DNA from: Sphingorhabdus sp. M41
Lineage (GTDB): Bacteria; Pseudomonadota; Alphaproteobacteria; Sphingomonadales; Sphingomonadaceae
Length of the DNA stretch: 64,000 nucleotides
Assembly (NCBI RefSeq): GCF_001586275.1
Contig: NZ_CP014545.1
Location: 2,320,501-2,384,500, forward strand
Reading direction: 5' to 3'
Shown here piece after piece: positions 18,120 to 26,740 of this stretch. The stretch's first letter is position 1. Each line of letters starts with the position of its first letter. The notes below the pieces were generated by a model, which worked only from the letters and a program-made list of their open reading frames with translations, had not been told where the DNA came from and searched no databases. A program made the position numbers and the translations under genes.

Positions 18120-20225
18120 ATGGCGGGACTTTCAGCCTCCTTTGTACCGATCCTGGCGGTGATGTCCGGTCAGGCCGAGCAGATGGAGTCCCAGCGTGCC
18201 TCAGTCGAGGATATGGAAGCGTCATTGGCTGCTTTGCTGGCAGGGGAAAGATTTGCCTGGATTCGTTCAAATTCTGCCGATTTTGGTACAAAATTTGGCA
18301 TGGGCGGACCAGATCCGGACGAAGAAGAGGCAGAAAAGGACGAAAAAACCGCAGCGGACCCTACGGCCCTGAAACATGCCTCCAATTCTTCCAATCCGGA
18401 GCAATCCGAAACCCCGGATCAGCTGGAAATGGACTTTGACAGCCTGGCTGCCGATGACGCCCTGATCGACGGCCGACGCCGGCCCGGTGTCCAGAAAAGC
18501 CTGCCCGATCCGGTGACCCAGAATAATCCGGGTGCCGTCAATGCCCCGCCGCCCGAAGCTTTCCCCACCGACGAATTTCCGGTCCCCGACCGCTGGCGGA
18601 TCATGCAAAGCCTCTGCCCCGCCAAGGGCGGCGACCAGTCGATCTACACCCTGTTCGGCGCCTTGCGGAACAACTGCCAAAGCACGCTCAATCCCTATGC
18701 CCAGAATGTTCTGAAAGGCGACAAGCCGATCCCGGCGGACAAAAAACCCGGCTTTCTCAAGGGCGATGACTGGTTCTTCGTCGCCAATCTTATTTCCGAT
18801 ACGGTCGTCGAACCCCGCAGCTTTCCTATCCCGGTCGGCGTCCAGACGACAGAACGCCCGAACAGTATCGACGTGTTCGGACGCTCCGGTTCGGAAGTCT
18901 ATGCCCAGACTTTCATCACCGGATTTGCCCTGATCAAGGGTTCCACCGCTTATAAACCGCCGGACGTGGAATATCGCCTGACACTGGCAACCCAGGTCAA
19001 TCATGTGAATGTGCCGGAACGCCGGGTCCTGTTCGTCGAACCATCCAAATCCTCGCACCGCACCGACTGGTTCGTCGGCGTGCAGGAGGCGTTTTTCGAC
19101 TATCATATCCGCAACACTTCGGCGCGTTATGACTTCGACAGTTTCCGCATCGGTATCCAGCCGATGCAGGCGGATTTCCGCGGCTTCCTGTTCCAGGACA
19201 ACCAGCTCGGTTTCCGCCTGTTCGGTACCCGCGACAACAACCGGATCCAGTATAATCTCGGTGCCTTTGTCCAGCTGGAAAAAGACACCAATTCCGGTCT
19301 CAACGACATCACCCAGACCCCGCGCGAAAGCTATATTTTCTTCGCCAATCTATACCGACAGGACTTGCCCTTTGTCGGCCTGACCAGCCAGTTCAGCCTG
19401 ACCTATAATATGAACCGCGAAAAGTCCGACGTCGAAATTGACGACAACGGTTTTCCGGTCCGTCCCGCATTGCTAGGCGACCTCAGGGGCCGGGCCTATG
19501 ATGTCGTCTATCCCGGCTATGCCTTTGATGGCCGGATCGGGCGGATCAATCTCACCGGGCAGGTTTACGGCGCCTTTGGCGAGGACCGGAACAGCTTCTT
19601 CACCAGCGAACCGGCGAAAATCGAAGCCTATTTCGGCGCGCTGGAAGCCAGCTATGACTTCGATTTCCTGCGCTTCCGCGCATCCGGCCTGTTCGCCAGC
19701 GGCGACGGCAATCCCTATAATAATACCGAAGCCGGCTTTGATGCGATCTTCGAGAATCCCATCTTTGCCGGAGCCGACACCAGCTACTGGATCCGCCAGA
19801 CCATTCCGTTCGCCGGTGGTGGCCGGGTGATCTCGATCAATGGCCGCAACGGCATTCTCAACAGCCTCCGTTCCTCCAAGGAACAGGGTCAGAGCAATTT
19901 CAACAATCCCGGCACGATATTGACCGGCGTTGGCGTCGACGCTGATCTGACCCCCGATTTCCGGCTCTCCGGCAATGCCAACCATCTCTGGTTCCACAAG
20001 ACAGAAGGCCTCGAAGCCTTGCGCGTCGAAGGGTCGATTCCGAAGGATATCGGCTGGGATCTGTCGCTGGCTGCCATCTACCGCCCGAAAGCCACGCAGA
20101 ATATGGTATTTCGCCTCTCGGGCGCTGCTTTGATACCCGGAAAAGGATTCAAGGATTTGTTCGACCAGACCGATAAACGCGACTTCCACTATTCAATTTT
20201 GCTCAATGCGATACTGGCTTTCTGA
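18120..20225 (+). CDS. Probable outer-membrane beta-barrel protein of the cytochrome cluster
   Basis: A 701-residue protein I cannot place in a named family. A short hydrophobic N-terminus (MAGLSASFVPILAVMSG) is followed by a charged, low-complexity region to about residue 150 (PDEEEAEKDEK). From about residue 200 to the end, alternating hydrophobic/polar strands rich in Tyr, Phe, Asn and Gly (FRLFGTRDNNRIQYNLGAF) end in a terminal Phe (LLNAILAF), the usual signature of an outer-membrane barrel. No CXXCH is present. Size and position between cytochrome genes recall MtrB/PioB barrels of porin-cytochrome conduits, but no direct homology is claimed. ATG 18120 follows AGGA; its stop overlaps the next start by 1 nt (TGATG), implying translational coupling. 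Confidence 0.7.
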   Translation: MAGLSASFVPILAVMSGQAEQMESQRASVEDMEASLAALLAGERFAWIRSNSADFGTKFGMGGPDPDEEEAEKDEKTAADPTALKHASNSSNPEQSETPDQLEMDFDSLAADDALIDGRRRPGVQKSLPDPVTQNNPGAVNAPPPEAFPTDEFPVPDRWRIMQSLCPAKGGDQSIYTLFGALRNNCQSTLNPYAQNVLKGDKPIPADKKPGFLKGDDWFFVANLISDTVVEPRSFPIPVGVQTTERPNSIDVFGRSGSEVYAQTFITGFALIKGSTAYKPPDVEYRLTLATQVNHVNVPERRVLFVEPSKSSHRTDWFVGVQEAFFDYHIRNTSARYDFDSFRIGIQPMQADFRGFLFQDNQLGFRLFGTRDNNRIQYNLGAFVQLEKDTNSGLNDITQTPRESYIFFANLYRQDLPFVGLTSQFSLTYNMNREKSDVEIDDNGFPVRPALLGDLRGRAYDVVYPGYAFDGRIGRINLTGQVYGAFGEDRNSFFTSEPAKIEAYFGALEASYDFDFLRFRASGLFASGDGNPYNNTEAGFDAIFENPIFAGADTSYWIRQTIPFAGGGRVISINGRNGILNSLRSSKEQGQSNFNNPGTILTGVGVDADLTPDFRLSGNANHLWFHKTEGLEALRVEGSIPKDIGWDLSLAAIYRPKATQNMVFRLSGAALIPGKGFKDLFDQTDKRDFHYSILLNAILAF

Positions 20226-23200
20226 TGCGCTGGCGGAACCTCCTGACCGGCAATAGCAAATTGATCCTCGCAGGACTGGGCGCCTTGGCCCTGACCGTCA
20301 CTCCGGCATCGTTGTTGCTGGCGGCAGGCAAGGAAAAGCCGCAGAAAGTCGATTACAGTTTCACGCCCCCTGCCCCGCAAAACCAGACCTGGGACGAAGC
20401 GCAGGTCAAGAGCAGCGGCTGCCAGACCTGTCATACGGACAGCGACCAGAAAACCATGCACGAGACGCCAGCAGTGGTGCTCGGCTGCGTCGATTGTCAC
20501 GGTGGCGATGCTTCGGTTGTCGGTGACAACAAGTGGGGCAAGAACAGCCTCGCCTATATGGACGCGCTGACCAAGGCGCATGTCCTGCCCAAATATCCGG
20601 AAAGCTGGCACTGGCCCTCTTCCGCCAATCCCAAACGCAGCTATGGCCTGCTGAACAAGGAATCGCCGGAATTCGTGCGTTTCGTCAATCCGTCGGACTA
20701 TCGGGTTGCGCGCGAATCCTGCGGTGCCTGCCATATGGAAATCATCGAGGCTTCCGAGCGCTCGCTGATGGCAACCGGTGCGATGCTATGGGGTGGCGCT
20801 GCCTATAATAACGGCATTGTACCTTTCAAAAATTATGTCTTTGGCGAGGCTTACACCCGCGATGGCGAGGCCGCGACGATCAAGTCTCCGGGCAATCCGC
20901 ACGGCACCGTGACCGAGGCCGAGAAGAAACGCGGCGCGCTGCCGATCCTCTATCCGCTGCCGACCTGGCACACGGTTCCGCCGGGCGACATCTTCCGTGT
21001 GTTCGAGCGCGGTGGTCGCAATATCAACACCCAGTTCCCCGAGATCGGACTGCCCAATATCGGCGGCATCATCCAGCGGCTGGAAGAGCCCGGACGTCCC
21101 GATCTCAAGCAATCCAATCGCGGCCCCGGAACCGGCCTGCGCGTCGCCATTCCGGTGCTCAATATCCACAAGACCCGGCTCAACGATCCGTTCATGTGGT
21201 TCATGGGCACCAATGACCAGCCAGGCGACTATCGCCAGTCCGGCTGCGCCGGCTGCCACGTTGTCTATGCCAATGACCGCGAACCGCGGCACAGCTCGAT
21301 CTGGGCGAAATATGGCCGAGACGGCCAGACCCAGACCAGTGATCCGACCATAAGAAACCTGAAAGAGGGCGAGCATCGGTTCGGCAGCTTTGGCACTTAT
21401 GATGCTGCCCACGGTGCAAAAGGCGTCCATGGGGATGACAAGAAGCCAGCCGCAGATGGGCATGGCAAAGACACCGGCCATGGCGATGATCATGCCGATG
21501 AGACGGATCCCGCCAAGCGCGAAAAAGGCCATCCGATACAGCATGCCTTCACCCGCGCCATCCCGACCGCACAGTGCATGAACTGTCACATGCACCAGCC
21601 GAATATCTTCCTGAACAGCTATCTTGGCTATACCATGTGGGATTATGAATCGGACGCCCCCTATATGTGGCCGGGTCCGGACAATCTCACTCCAAAGCCA
21701 GAGGGAATGAGCGACGAGGAATATCAGAAGAAATATAAACAGCAGAAATATCCCGATGCCGAGGAAGTCCGCAAGGTGCTCGACCGCAATCCCGAAGGCG
21801 CCGCACCAAAGGGCCTCTGGGCGGATATCGACTTCCTGCGCAACGTCTATGACCTCAACGGCGATGCGAAGGACACGCAATTTGCCGACTATCACGGCCA
21901 TGGCTGGAATTTCCGGGCGATCCTGAAACGGGACCGCGACGGCAATCTGCTCGATGCCGAGGGCAATCAGGCAAGCTACGGCACCGATGCCGACAATATC
22001 GTCGCCAATGATGACCCGGAAAAATTCCGCAAGGAAGGCGAAGGGAAATTTGTCGAACCGGGTATAAATCCGGGAAAATCCGTCCATATGATGAGCATCC
22101 ATGCCGAAGTCGGCATGCAGTGCGCTGACTGCCATTTTTCGCAGGACAGCCACGGCAACGGCCTGATCTACGGCGAAGTGGCCAATGCGGTCGAGATCAG
22201 CTGCAAGGATTGCCACGGCACCGCCGACGCTTATCCGACCCTGCGGACCAGCAATCTGGCGGCACGACCAAAAGGCAGCAATCTTGGTCTGTTGCGCAAC
22301 GCCAATGGCGAGCGGCGCTTCGAATGGTTCGAGAACCCCGAGGGCAAGCGGGTGCTGATCCAGCGGTCTATCGTCGATCCCGAGCTCAGCTGGCAAGTCA
22401 GTCTGGTCAAGGATAGCGTCGATCGTTCGCATCCCGACTTTAATCTCAAGGCGGCGCGGGCGAAGCTTATGTCCAAAAGCGGAGCAGAAACGGGCAAATA
22501 TGCATTCGGAAGCGGCGTTCCGAAAGAAGAACGGGCGCATAAAGACGAGAATATGGTCTGTTTCACCTGTCATCTCAGCTGGACGACAAGCTGCGGTGGC
22601 TGCCATCTGCCAATCGAAGCCAACTGGCAGGCCGACAGCCACAAATATGAAGGGGGTACGACAAGGAACTACGCAACCTATAATCCGCAGGTCGCCCGCG
22701 ACCAGATGTTCCAGCTCGGTCGCCACCAGACGAGCAAAGGCAATGTCATCGCTCCGGTCCGCTCGACATCGGCCCTGATCCTGTCCTCGACCAATATCAA
22801 CCGAGAACGCATCTACGTCCAGCAGCCGCCGATTTCCGGTATCGGCTTTTCATCGCAAGCTTTTGCGCCGCATTTCCCGCACACCGTGCGCAAGAACGAA
22901 ACCAAGCAATGTTCCGATTGTCACGTCAGCGAGGCTAATGACAATAATGCGATCATGGCCCAAACACTTCTGCAGGGTACGAATTTCGTGAATTTCATCG
23001 GCCTTCACGCCTGGGTCGGGCTGGAAAAGGGCTTTGAAGCGGTCCGGGTTACCGAATGGGATGAACCGCAGGCCGTCATCGGCTCCTATCTGCAGAAATA
23101 TGCCTATCCGGACTATTGGAAGATGCATGTCGAGAATAACAACCGCGAACTGATCGACTGGGTACGCGGTGAACGGCTCGACAAGAATCTGTCCGGCGAA

Positions 23201-24421
23201 ACCAAGGCGCTCGAAGAGTTCAAAAATGTCGTTCAGGGCACCAGCGATGCCGTTCGCTGTCTACAATTGCGCGGCGAATATATGTTTGTTGCCGAAGGCA
23301 AAGGCGGTTTCCGCGCCTATGATGTCGCGTCAATCGGCAACAAGGGATTCTCGGAACGCATCGTCAAGGCGCCCTTCTCGTCGCTTGGTCATGACACGCA
23401 TGTAGACACCAAGAACGCCACCTGCATGGCACTGGCCACCAACCAGCCGATTGCACCAACCCGCAACACCAAGGAACTGCGGGAGGTCAACGAGGAACAG
23501 GCTTTCCATCCGATCTATAATTATGCAGTGATCACCGACAGCGAAGAAGGCCTGATCCTGGTCGATATCAACACATTGGCCGATGGCGAATTCCGCAACA
23601 ACTTCTTCAAGCGCAGCCTGACCTGGAACGAAGGCGGAGTGCTTGACGGAGCACAGCATATCACGCTGGCCGGTCATTATGCCTATATTACCACGGTTGC
23701 AGGATTGACTCTGATCGATCTCGATGACCCGCTGAAACCGCGGCATATCATCACCATTCCGATGACCGATGCCAGAGCCTCGGCGCTGCAATTCCGCTAT
23801 CTATGGGTTACCGATGTCGACGGCGTGAAACTCTTCAATGTTACCGACATGGAAAAGCCCGTTGCAGTGCCTTCAGGGACGATACCGCTGCGCAACGCCC
23901 GGCGTCTCTACCTCGCCCGTACCTATGCCTATATTGCGGCGAAGGACGAAGGTCTGGTGATCGCCAATATCACGCGGCCGGAAGCACCTACCGTTTACCT
24001 GAAGGAAACCTTCGGCGGTTCCATGAATGATGCAGAGGATGTGATCGTCGGGTCGACCAACGCCACTCTGTTTGCCTATGTCGCCGATGGACGCAATGGC
24101 CTGAAGGTGGTCCAGTTGACCACGCCCGACAGTCAGAAAAACTTCTATGGCTTCTCACCCGCTCCCAAGCCGGAACTGATCGCCTTTGCCCGTACTCCCA
24201 AACCGGCACTGGCCTTGTCCAAGGGTCTGGACCGCGACAGGGCGGTGGATGAGACAGGCGGACAGATGGCGGTCTTCGGCCGGCTCGGTTCGCGACCATT
24301 CACCCGCAGCGAGATGCAGCGCTTCTACCTGAACAGCAAGGGGGAGCCCTATTTTGTGAGGGACGAGCCGGATCTGGCAGACTGGATCGGACCGGTTCCG
24401 CCGTTGCTTGCCAGACCATAG
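20225..24421 (+). CDS. Decaheme cytochrome c fused to LVIVD-like beta-propeller repeats
   Basis: Exported 1398-residue protein with a signal peptide (LILAGLGALALTVTPAS) and ten CXXCH heme sites: CQTCH (~66), CVDCH (~88), CGACH (~166), CAGCH (~340), CMNCH (~450), CADCH (~632), CKDCH (~659), CFTCH (~778), CGGCH (~789) and CSDCH (~895). A His/Asp/Lys-rich stretch near residues 400-430 (HGDDKKPAADGHGKDTGHGD) may bind metal. From about residue 1095 on there are at least five repeats of the type YNYAVITDSEEGLILVDI, HYAYITTVAGLTLIDL and TYAYIAAKDEGLVIANI, matching the LVIVD propeller repeat. The gene is translationally coupled to the barrel gene. The architecture suggests a large periplasmic or surface electron-transfer protein whose propeller docks a partner or substrate; the redox partner is unknown. 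All heme motifs are intact. Confidence 0.88.
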   Translation: MRWRNLLTGNSKLILAGLGALALTVTPASLLLAAGKEKPQKVDYSFTPPAPQNQTWDEAQVKSSGCQTCHTDSDQKTMHETPAVVLGCVDCHGGDASVVGDNKWGKNSLAYMDALTKAHVLPKYPESWHWPSSANPKRSYGLLNKESPEFVRFVNPSDYRVARESCGACHMEIIEASERSLMATGAMLWGGAAYNNGIVPFKNYVFGEAYTRDGEAATIKSPGNPHGTVTEAEKKRGALPILYPLPTWHTVPPGDIFRVFERGGRNINTQFPEIGLPNIGGIIQRLEEPGRPDLKQSNRGPGTGLRVAIPVLNIHKTRLNDPFMWFMGTNDQPGDYRQSGCAGCHVVYANDREPRHSSIWAKYGRDGQTQTSDPTIRNLKEGEHRFGSFGTYDAAHGAKGVHGDDKKPAADGHGKDTGHGDDHADETDPAKREKGHPIQHAFTRAIPTAQCMNCHMHQPNIFLNSYLGYTMWDYESDAPYMWPGPDNLTPKPEGMSDEEYQKKYKQQKYPDAEEVRKVLDRNPEGAAPKGLWADIDFLRNVYDLNGDAKDTQFADYHGHGWNFRAILKRDRDGNLLDAEGNQASYGTDADNIVANDDPEKFRKEGEGKFVEPGINPGKSVHMMSIHAEVGMQCADCHFSQDSHGNGLIYGEVANAVEISCKDCHGTADAYPTLRTSNLAARPKGSNLGLLRNANGERRFEWFENPEGKRVLIQRSIVDPELSWQVSLVKDSVDRSHPDFNLKAARAKLMSKSGAETGKYAFGSGVPKEERAHKDENMVCFTCHLSWTTSCGGCHLPIEANWQADSHKYEGGTTRNYATYNPQVARDQMFQLGRHQTSKGNVIAPVRSTSALILSSTNINRERIYVQQPPISGIGFSSQAFAPHFPHTVRKNETKQCSDCHVSEANDNNAIMAQTLLQGTNFVNFIGLHAWVGLEKGFEAVRVTEWDEPQAVIGSYLQKYAYPDYWKMHVENNNRELIDWVRGERLDKNLSGETKALEEFKNVVQGTSDAVRCLQLRGEYMFVAEGKGGFRAYDVASIGNKGFSERIVKAPFSSLGHDTHVDTKNATCMALATNQPIAPTRNTKELREVNEEQAFHPIYNYAVITDSEEGLILVDINTLADGEFRNNFFKRSLTWNEGGVLDGAQHITLAGHYAYITTVAGLTLIDLDDPLKPRHIITIPMTDARASALQFRYLWVTDVDGVKLFNVTDMEKPVAVPSGTIPLRNARRLYLARTYAYIAAKDEGLVIANITRPEAPTVYLKETFGGSMNDAEDVIVGSTNATLFAYVADGRNGLKVVQLTTPDSQKNFYGFSPAPKPELIAFARTPKPALALSKGLDRDRAVDETGGQMAVFGRLGSRPFTRSEMQRFYLNSKGEPYFVRDEPDLADWIGPVPPLLARP

Positions 24422-24546
24422 AAATGAGCGGGGGCCGCGCTATAAAACAGCACGACCCCCTGTCCCCCAATACGCAACTCGAGGGAATTAACGACCCTGC
24501 GCAACATGGCGCCGGATTTAGTTCAAAAAGTTGAAACGCAAAGGCG

Positions 24547-24951
24547 TCAGCAGTTGCCGTCGATCGCACGACCGGCCAATGCACCTACTGCACCGCCAAT
24601 GATCGCACCTTCGGTCTTGTCACCGCGACCGGCAATTTCATTGCCCAGCAGACCACCGGCTATCGCACCGATGATCGTGCCACCGGTTCCGCGGTCACAG
24701 CCCCGATAGCGACGGTTGCTGGAATAGCGATTGTCACGGTAGCGGCGCTGGTCCCGATAGTCTCGGCGATCACGATAGCGGTCGCCACGATAATAGTCTC
24801 CGCGCCGATATTCGCGATATCCGTCGCTACGCGCCTGCTCGTAATATCCGCCATTGTAATAGCCGCCGCGTGCTTCTGCAGGAGCGGCAAAAGCCATTGT
24901 TGCAATAGCTGCGGTTGAAATGGCTAGACTTCCCAAAATTTTGTTGATCAT
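24547..24951 (-). CDS. Glycine-zipper 2TM-domain envelope protein
   Basis: Small exported protein (134 aa) with a signal peptide (ILGSLAISTAAIATMAFAAPAEA), then a Tyr/Arg/Asp-rich low-complexity stretch (YRRGDYYRGDRYRDRR) and a C-terminal glycine zipper (GGTIIGAIAGGLLGNEIAG and AIIGGAVGALAGRAI) characteristic of the Rick_17kDa/glycine-zipper 2TM family. The two closing Cys (GCDRG and NC at the end) may form a disulfide. ATG 24951 has GGAG eight bases ahead; a GTG three codons upstream is too close to that site. It is convergent with the cytochrome operon and divergent from the SDR gene. Relatives are envelope proteins; the exact role is unknown. Confidence 0.85.
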   Translation of the reverse strand: MINKILGSLAISTAAIATMAFAAPAEARGGYYNGGYYEQARSDGYREYRRGDYYRGDRYRDRRDYRDQRRYRDNRYSSNRRYRGCDRGTGGTIIGAIAGGLLGNEIAGRGDKTEGAIIGGAVGALAGRAIDGNC

Positions 24952-25183
24952 TTTCTTCACTCCAAAAGGGTTCTCCCGGAACCCGAATCAATTGCTGCCT
25001 GACAAACATGCTTCTAGGAGCGCTGGCTTGACCAATTGCTGAATGCTGACTTTATCTAAGGTTCATATTTGACGCCGTTTTTATGAATATATTGAACCAA
25101 AGCATCAGGACTAGCTTTTTAATCCATTGTCGCCTGTCACCCCGTCCGATAGCAATTGGCCGATATAAAAAAAGGGAAGAGCG

Positions 25184-25960
25184 ATGAAATTGAACGGCAA
25201 GACAGCGGCGATTACGGGCGGCACGGCGGGTATTGGTCGCGGGATTGCCGAGGCTTTTCTGGCGGAAGGGGCCAATGTTGCCTTGATGGCGCGGAATTCG
25301 GAGAAAGGTGCCGAAGTTGTCGCGGAACTGGGGGTTGGGGATCGGGCGATTTTTATTGCGGGGGATGTGATGGAGCAGGATCAGGTTGAGGGGTTTATTG
25401 ACCGGACCATCGCGCATTTTGGCGCGATTGATATTCTTGTTAATAACGCGGGCGGCGCGGGGGATCTGGCCTCTCTCGTGGATCTGACCGACGAAGCCTT
25501 TGATATGGCTATGAAATGGAACATCTATTCTACTTTCTGGGCGACCCGCCGGGCGCTCAAGCCGATGATTGCGCAGCAATGGGGCCGGATCATCAACATC
25601 AGCTCGACCGAGGGCAAGATGGGCAAGCCGACCTTCGCGCCCTACACGATTGCCAAACATGGCATCAACGGCATGACCAAGGCAGTGGCCCAGGAAGTTG
25701 GCACTTCGGGTGTCACGGTCAACGCGATCTGCCCCGGCCTGATCCTGACCGACCTGATCATGCAGGGTGGCCCTGCGACGGCGGAAGGGCTCGGCATGAC
25801 GTTCGATGAAATGATCGACATGTTCTCGCAGGAGAGCGCGCTCAAGCGGCCGGGCAAGGTCGAGGAGGTCGCGGCGATGGCGGTGCTGCTGGCATCGGAG
25901 GCGGGCGGCGGGATTACCGGCGGGACGCTGAGCGTCGATGGCGGCACCGCGCAATATTGA
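25184..25960 (+). CDS. Short-chain dehydrogenase/reductase
   Basis: Classical SDR of 258 residues. It has the cofactor motif TGGTAGIGRGIA (about residue 11), NNAGG (about 88), the catalytic Ser in NISSTEG (about 143) and the YxxxK pair in YTIAKHG (about 156), and ends GGTLSVDGGTAQY. The FabG-like layout fits NAD(P)-dependent reduction of a 3-oxoacyl or other keto substrate, or the reverse alcohol oxidation. The start follows AAGGGAAGAGCG. It stands alone, divergent from the glycine-zipper gene, so no pathway can be assigned. Confidence 0.93.
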   Translation: MKLNGKTAAITGGTAGIGRGIAEAFLAEGANVALMARNSEKGAEVVAELGVGDRAIFIAGDVMEQDQVEGFIDRTIAHFGAIDILVNNAGGAGDLASLVDLTDEAFDMAMKWNIYSTFWATRRALKPMIAQQWGRIINISSTEGKMGKPTFAPYTIAKHGINGMTKAVAQEVGTSGVTVNAICPGLILTDLIMQGGPATAEGLGMTFDEMIDMFSQESALKRPGKVEEVAAMAVLLASEAGGGITGGTLSVDGGTAQY

Positions 25961-26003
25961 GGCGAGCTGCCTGAACCGGCGCTAGCATTCCCGACTTCAG
26001 GGC

Positions 26004-26222
26004 TCAGGGCAGCAGTTCTTTGCGCTTGCTGGCGACATCCTTCATGTCGGCCCAGGGATCGGCGGGCTTCCCGTCGGCTCGAGACACGGCCGCATCCGGC
26101 GCGGTCGCCACTTCGGCTGGCGGATCGGCGGCGACGCAATAAGCGGTGACCAGCACCATCGCTGACCACCACAGCGCGTTGCCGCGGCTGGCGAAGACTC
26201 GTGTGAGGCGGGGTCCGAACAT
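26004..26222 (-). CDS. Small single-pass membrane protein, unknown function
   Basis: A 72-residue frame with a basic N-terminus (RLTRVFASRG), one hydrophobic segment (ALWWSAMVLVTAYCVAA, about residues 16-32) and a polar tail with an Asp-Pro-Trp-Ala motif (ADPWADMKD) ending KRKELLP. The positive-inside signal-anchor layout and the lack of a better gene on the other strand argue that it is real. The ribosome site is weak (GGGGA lies about 15 nt upstream), so the start is uncertain. I do not recognise the family. Confidence 0.5.
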   Translation of the reverse strand: MFGPRLTRVFASRGNALWWSAMVLVTAYCVAADPPAEVATAPDAAVSRADGKPADPWADMKDVASKRKELLP

Positions 26223-26381
26223 GGCTTTGCCGATAGCATCCCCAGATTAACAACTTGTCGGCGTGAGCTCGCGAAATTGAATGCCAAATATTAGTATATT
26301 TCCCCATTATTCAGTTTCGGTTCATATTCGCCCGACTGCTAAATGTAGCTATCCACCTGTTATATATAGTTTTTCCAAAAC

Positions 26382-26397
26382 TGGCACGCCCTGTGCA
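26382..26397 (+). promoter_or_regulatory. Sigma-54-type (-24/-12) promoter upstream of the microproteins
   Basis: TGGCACGCCCTGTGCA has the -24 GG and -12 GC exactly ten bases apart; TGGCACG is perfect and the -12 half differs at one base from TTGCA. The predicted start is near 26408. A second sigma-54-type site at 53365-53379 suggests RpoN is used in this organism. An activator-binding site was not found. Confidence 0.65.
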
Positions 26398-26410
26398 ATG
26401 CTATTGGCAT

Positions 26411-26432
26411 CTTCGCAAGATAATTTGCGAAG
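26411..26432 (+). other. 5'-UTR hairpin at the head of the predicted microprotein mRNA
   Basis: CTTCGCAA (26411-26418), a six-base loop (GATAAT) and TTGCGAAG (26425-26432) form a perfect 8-bp stem starting about 3 nt after the predicted transcription start. Such a 5' stem could protect the transcript from decay. It lies well ahead of the ribosome site, so it need not block translation. Confidence 0.6.
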
Positions 26433-26462
26433 CAGCAGTTTAAACCAAAAAGGAAATTCAAC

Positions 26463-26585
26463 ATGACCAACGCAAACATCCAGAACCAAGTCGCCGCCGC
26501 TTTTGCCGCTCTTTTCACCGCCGCAATTTTCGTCAGCGCTTCGATCGCCCCCGCCATGAACAACGCTACCGCTCTGGTCGCTTAA
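26463..26585 (+). CDS. 40-residue hydrophobic microprotein, copy 1
   Basis: A short gene with a strong ribosome site (AAAAAGGAAATTCAAC then ATG). The product begins MTNANIQNQV, has a hydrophobic Ala-rich core (AAAFAALFTAAIFVSASI, residues 11-28), then PAMNNATALVA. It is the same length as the next gene and identical to it at 21 of 40 positions, which strongly supports both being translated. One membrane span or a signal-peptide-like segment (SASIAPA) is expected; location and function are unknown. It is first after the sigma-54-type promoter. Confidence 0.75.
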   Translation: MTNANIQNQVAAAFAALFTAAIFVSASIAPAMNNATALVA

Positions 26586-26609
26586 TCCACTGATAAAGGA
26601 ACCCCGAAT

Positions 26610-26732
26610 ATGTTGTCCTCCAAATTTCAAAACCGTCTCGCCGCAGCCTTTGCCTCTTTTGTTTCGGCTGCCATCCTGCTCAGCGCCTCGATCGGCCCTG
26701 CAGTGAACAACAGCGCATCTTTGGTGATCTGA
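26610..26732 (+). CDS. 40-residue hydrophobic microprotein, copy 2 (paralog)
   Basis: Begins 24 nt after copy 1 with its own ribosome site (AAAGGAACCCCGA then ATG). The product starts MLSSKFQNRL, then AAAFASFVSAAILLSASI and PAVNNSASLVI. Shared positions with copy 1 include QN at 7-8, AAAFA at 11-15, AAI at 20-22, SASI at 25-28, PA at 30-31 and NN at 33-34, an evident tandem duplication. N-terminal charge differs (more basic here), so the two may form a hetero-pair. Function unknown. Confidence 0.75.
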   Translation: MLSSKFQNRLAAAFASFVSAAILLSASIGPAVNNSASLVI

Positions 26733-26740
26733 TCACCGAA

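Noticed and set aside
20786-22726. 646-codon open frame antisense to the decaheme cytochrome gene
   Set aside because: The plus-strand frame has signal peptide, ten heme motifs and operon context; the antisense frame is a codon-bias shadow without motifs.
25052-25954. 300-codon minus-strand frame opposite the SDR gene
   Set aside because: The SDR has all catalytic motifs; the opposite frame is Arg/His-rich and featureless.
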